Below are positions 63,372 through 64,000 of a stretch of DNA of 64,000 nt, in pieces. The position numbers were made by a program, and so were the translations under genes. This DNA is from CAWCDJ01 sp963836015 (GTDB lineage Bacteria; Acidobacteriota; Terriglobia; Bryobacterales; Bryobacteraceae): positions 1,116,001 through 1,180,000 of the forward strand of contig CAWIIF010000004.1 of assembly GCA_963836015.1 (NCBI GenBank). The letters run 5' to 3'. The first letter of the stretch is position 1; every line of letters starts with the position of its first letter. The notes under the pieces were generated by a model. That model did not search any database. It was not told the DNA's origin and saw only the letters and a list, made by a program, of their open reading frames with translations.

Positions 63372-64000
63372 TCGCCGCCGGGGGGCGGAGGAGGAGCTCC
63401 AGGAGGCGCCGGGGGCGCGCCAGGCGTAGTCGTGGTACCGCCGCCGGTCTTGCCCTTGTCGCCCTGGGCGCCGCCGGTGGAGGTGGGCGTGCCGCCGGGA
63501 CCTGGTATCGCACCGGCCTGGCGGTTCAACAGCACCTGGTAGACCGTGTCGCGAACCACCCGCAACGCGTTGCGCATCAGGTTGCCCTTGTCGATCTGAC
63601 GTCCCAGCAGCGGCTGGCCTTTGAAGACCGTGATCGTATCGCCCGGCCCCAGCAACACCGGGGAGCCCGCAGCCGTGACGTTGCGGACCGAGACCGCGCC
63701 TTCATCCACAGACACATCCGTGGTGCCGTCGTCATCCCGCACCACCACGTCGAATACCGTACCGCGAACCGAAATCACAGCGGTCGGAGTCGTGACGTTG
63801 TTGGGATTGGGGACACCCGGAGCGTGCTGGATGAAGATCTTGACGCGTCCGATCCAGAGATTCAGCAGGTGCTTCCAGTCGCCTAAAGTCTCGCGGAAAA
63901 CCACCTTCGAGTTCGCGTAAACTTCGAAAGTGCTGCCGTCCGAGAGAACCTGGAAGCGGGCGAAGCTATCGGGACCGGTGACGATCAATTGCTGCGGATT
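63368..64000 (-). CDS. FecR-domain protein, C-terminal part (cut by window edge)
   Basis: The visible 210 residues contain a FecR-like fold: FEVYANSKVVFRETLGDW, VTTPTAVISVRGTVFDVVV, VDEGAVSVRNVTAAGSPVLL, GPGDTITVFKGQPL. A low-complexity proline/glycine/threonine tail ends it (TPTSTGGAQGDKG, PPAPPGAPP). FecR proteins transmit signals at the inner membrane or bind surface polymers. The start lies outside the window. Its stop codon shares the palindrome CTAG with the stop of the kinase gene. Confidence 0.85.
   Translation of the reverse strand, partial: NPQQLIVTGPDSFARFQVLSDGSTFEVYANSKVVFRETLGDWKHLLNLWIGRVKIFIQHAPGVPNPNNVTTPTAVISVRGTVFDVVVRDDDGTTDVSVDEGAVSVRNVTAAGSPVLLGPGDTITVFKGQPLLGRQIDKGNLMRNALRVVRDTVYQVLLNRQAGAIPGPGGTPTSTGGAQGDKGKTGGGTTTTPGAPPAPPGAPPPPPGGD

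Overview
The window looks like a piece of an Acidobacteriota chromosome, most likely from the Solibacter/Bryobacter side of the phylum. The evidence is the high G+C content and several family signatures: a secreted NHL protein ending in the Solibacter-type C-terminal domain (TIGR03437-like), two very large Oar-like TonB receptors with carboxypeptidase-regulatory N-termini, a PadR/MacB-like (ADOP) permease pair, two PEP-CTERM proteins, Tat-exported Gfo/Idh/MocA oxidoreductases and a Ser/Thr kinase with a large membrane tail. LpxK, KdtA, LptE, PssA and Psd show a Gram-negative outer membrane. No replication origin, rRNA, CRISPR array or intact insertion sequence was seen.

Left part (1-14.4 kb): a cut-off BNR-repeat protein, an ABC exporter, the twelve-repeat NHL protein, a HAD phosphatase, the aguB-aguA pair (agmatine to putrescine), a beta-lactamase-fold hydrolase fused to a DUF4185-like propeller, a DUF2277 protein, a VapBC toxin-antitoxin pair with a clear palindromic operator, and a PadR-controlled permease. 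From 14.8 to 17.6 kb lies a lower-G+C three-gene cassette (HNH protein, unknown helical protein, PD-(D/E)XK nuclease). It is the best candidate for an undescribed defence or DNA-processing module.

Middle (18-34 kb): AsmA, a Tat-type oxidoreductase, a URO-D-like protein, and, converging on it, a tightly coupled corrinoid methyl-transfer operon (corrinoid protein, DUF1638, URO-D methyltransferase, RACo-type ferredoxin/ASKHA activator). These are followed by deoB-tpiA, a VOC protein, a single-chain KdtA-LpxK fusion, secreted proteins, and a perfect intrinsic terminator placed directly in front of a gene.

Right part (34-64 kb): tRNA-Leu, an intact Oar-like receptor, a UDP-glucuronate decarboxylase-like SDR, a membrane Fe-S oxidoreductase, tRNA-Lys, and tRNA-Arg. 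Several damaged genes lie between 41.7 and 50.6 kb: a frameshifted Fe-S oxidoreductase end, a gene with an in-frame TGA, a frameshifted TPR protein, a receptor with a large internal deletion, and an N-truncated membrane protein. These mark a decaying or mis-assembled zone. After that come small envelope proteins, a second PadR unit, the housekeeping run psd-pssA-asd-like-lptE-holA, rpsT, a second oxidoreductase, map, the kinase and a FecR-domain protein that leaves the window.

Many starts are TTG or GTG and many neighbours overlap by 4 bases (ATGA/TTGA/GTGA), so translational coupling is common. Start choices rest on Shine-Dalgarno sequences, family N-termini and these overlaps.
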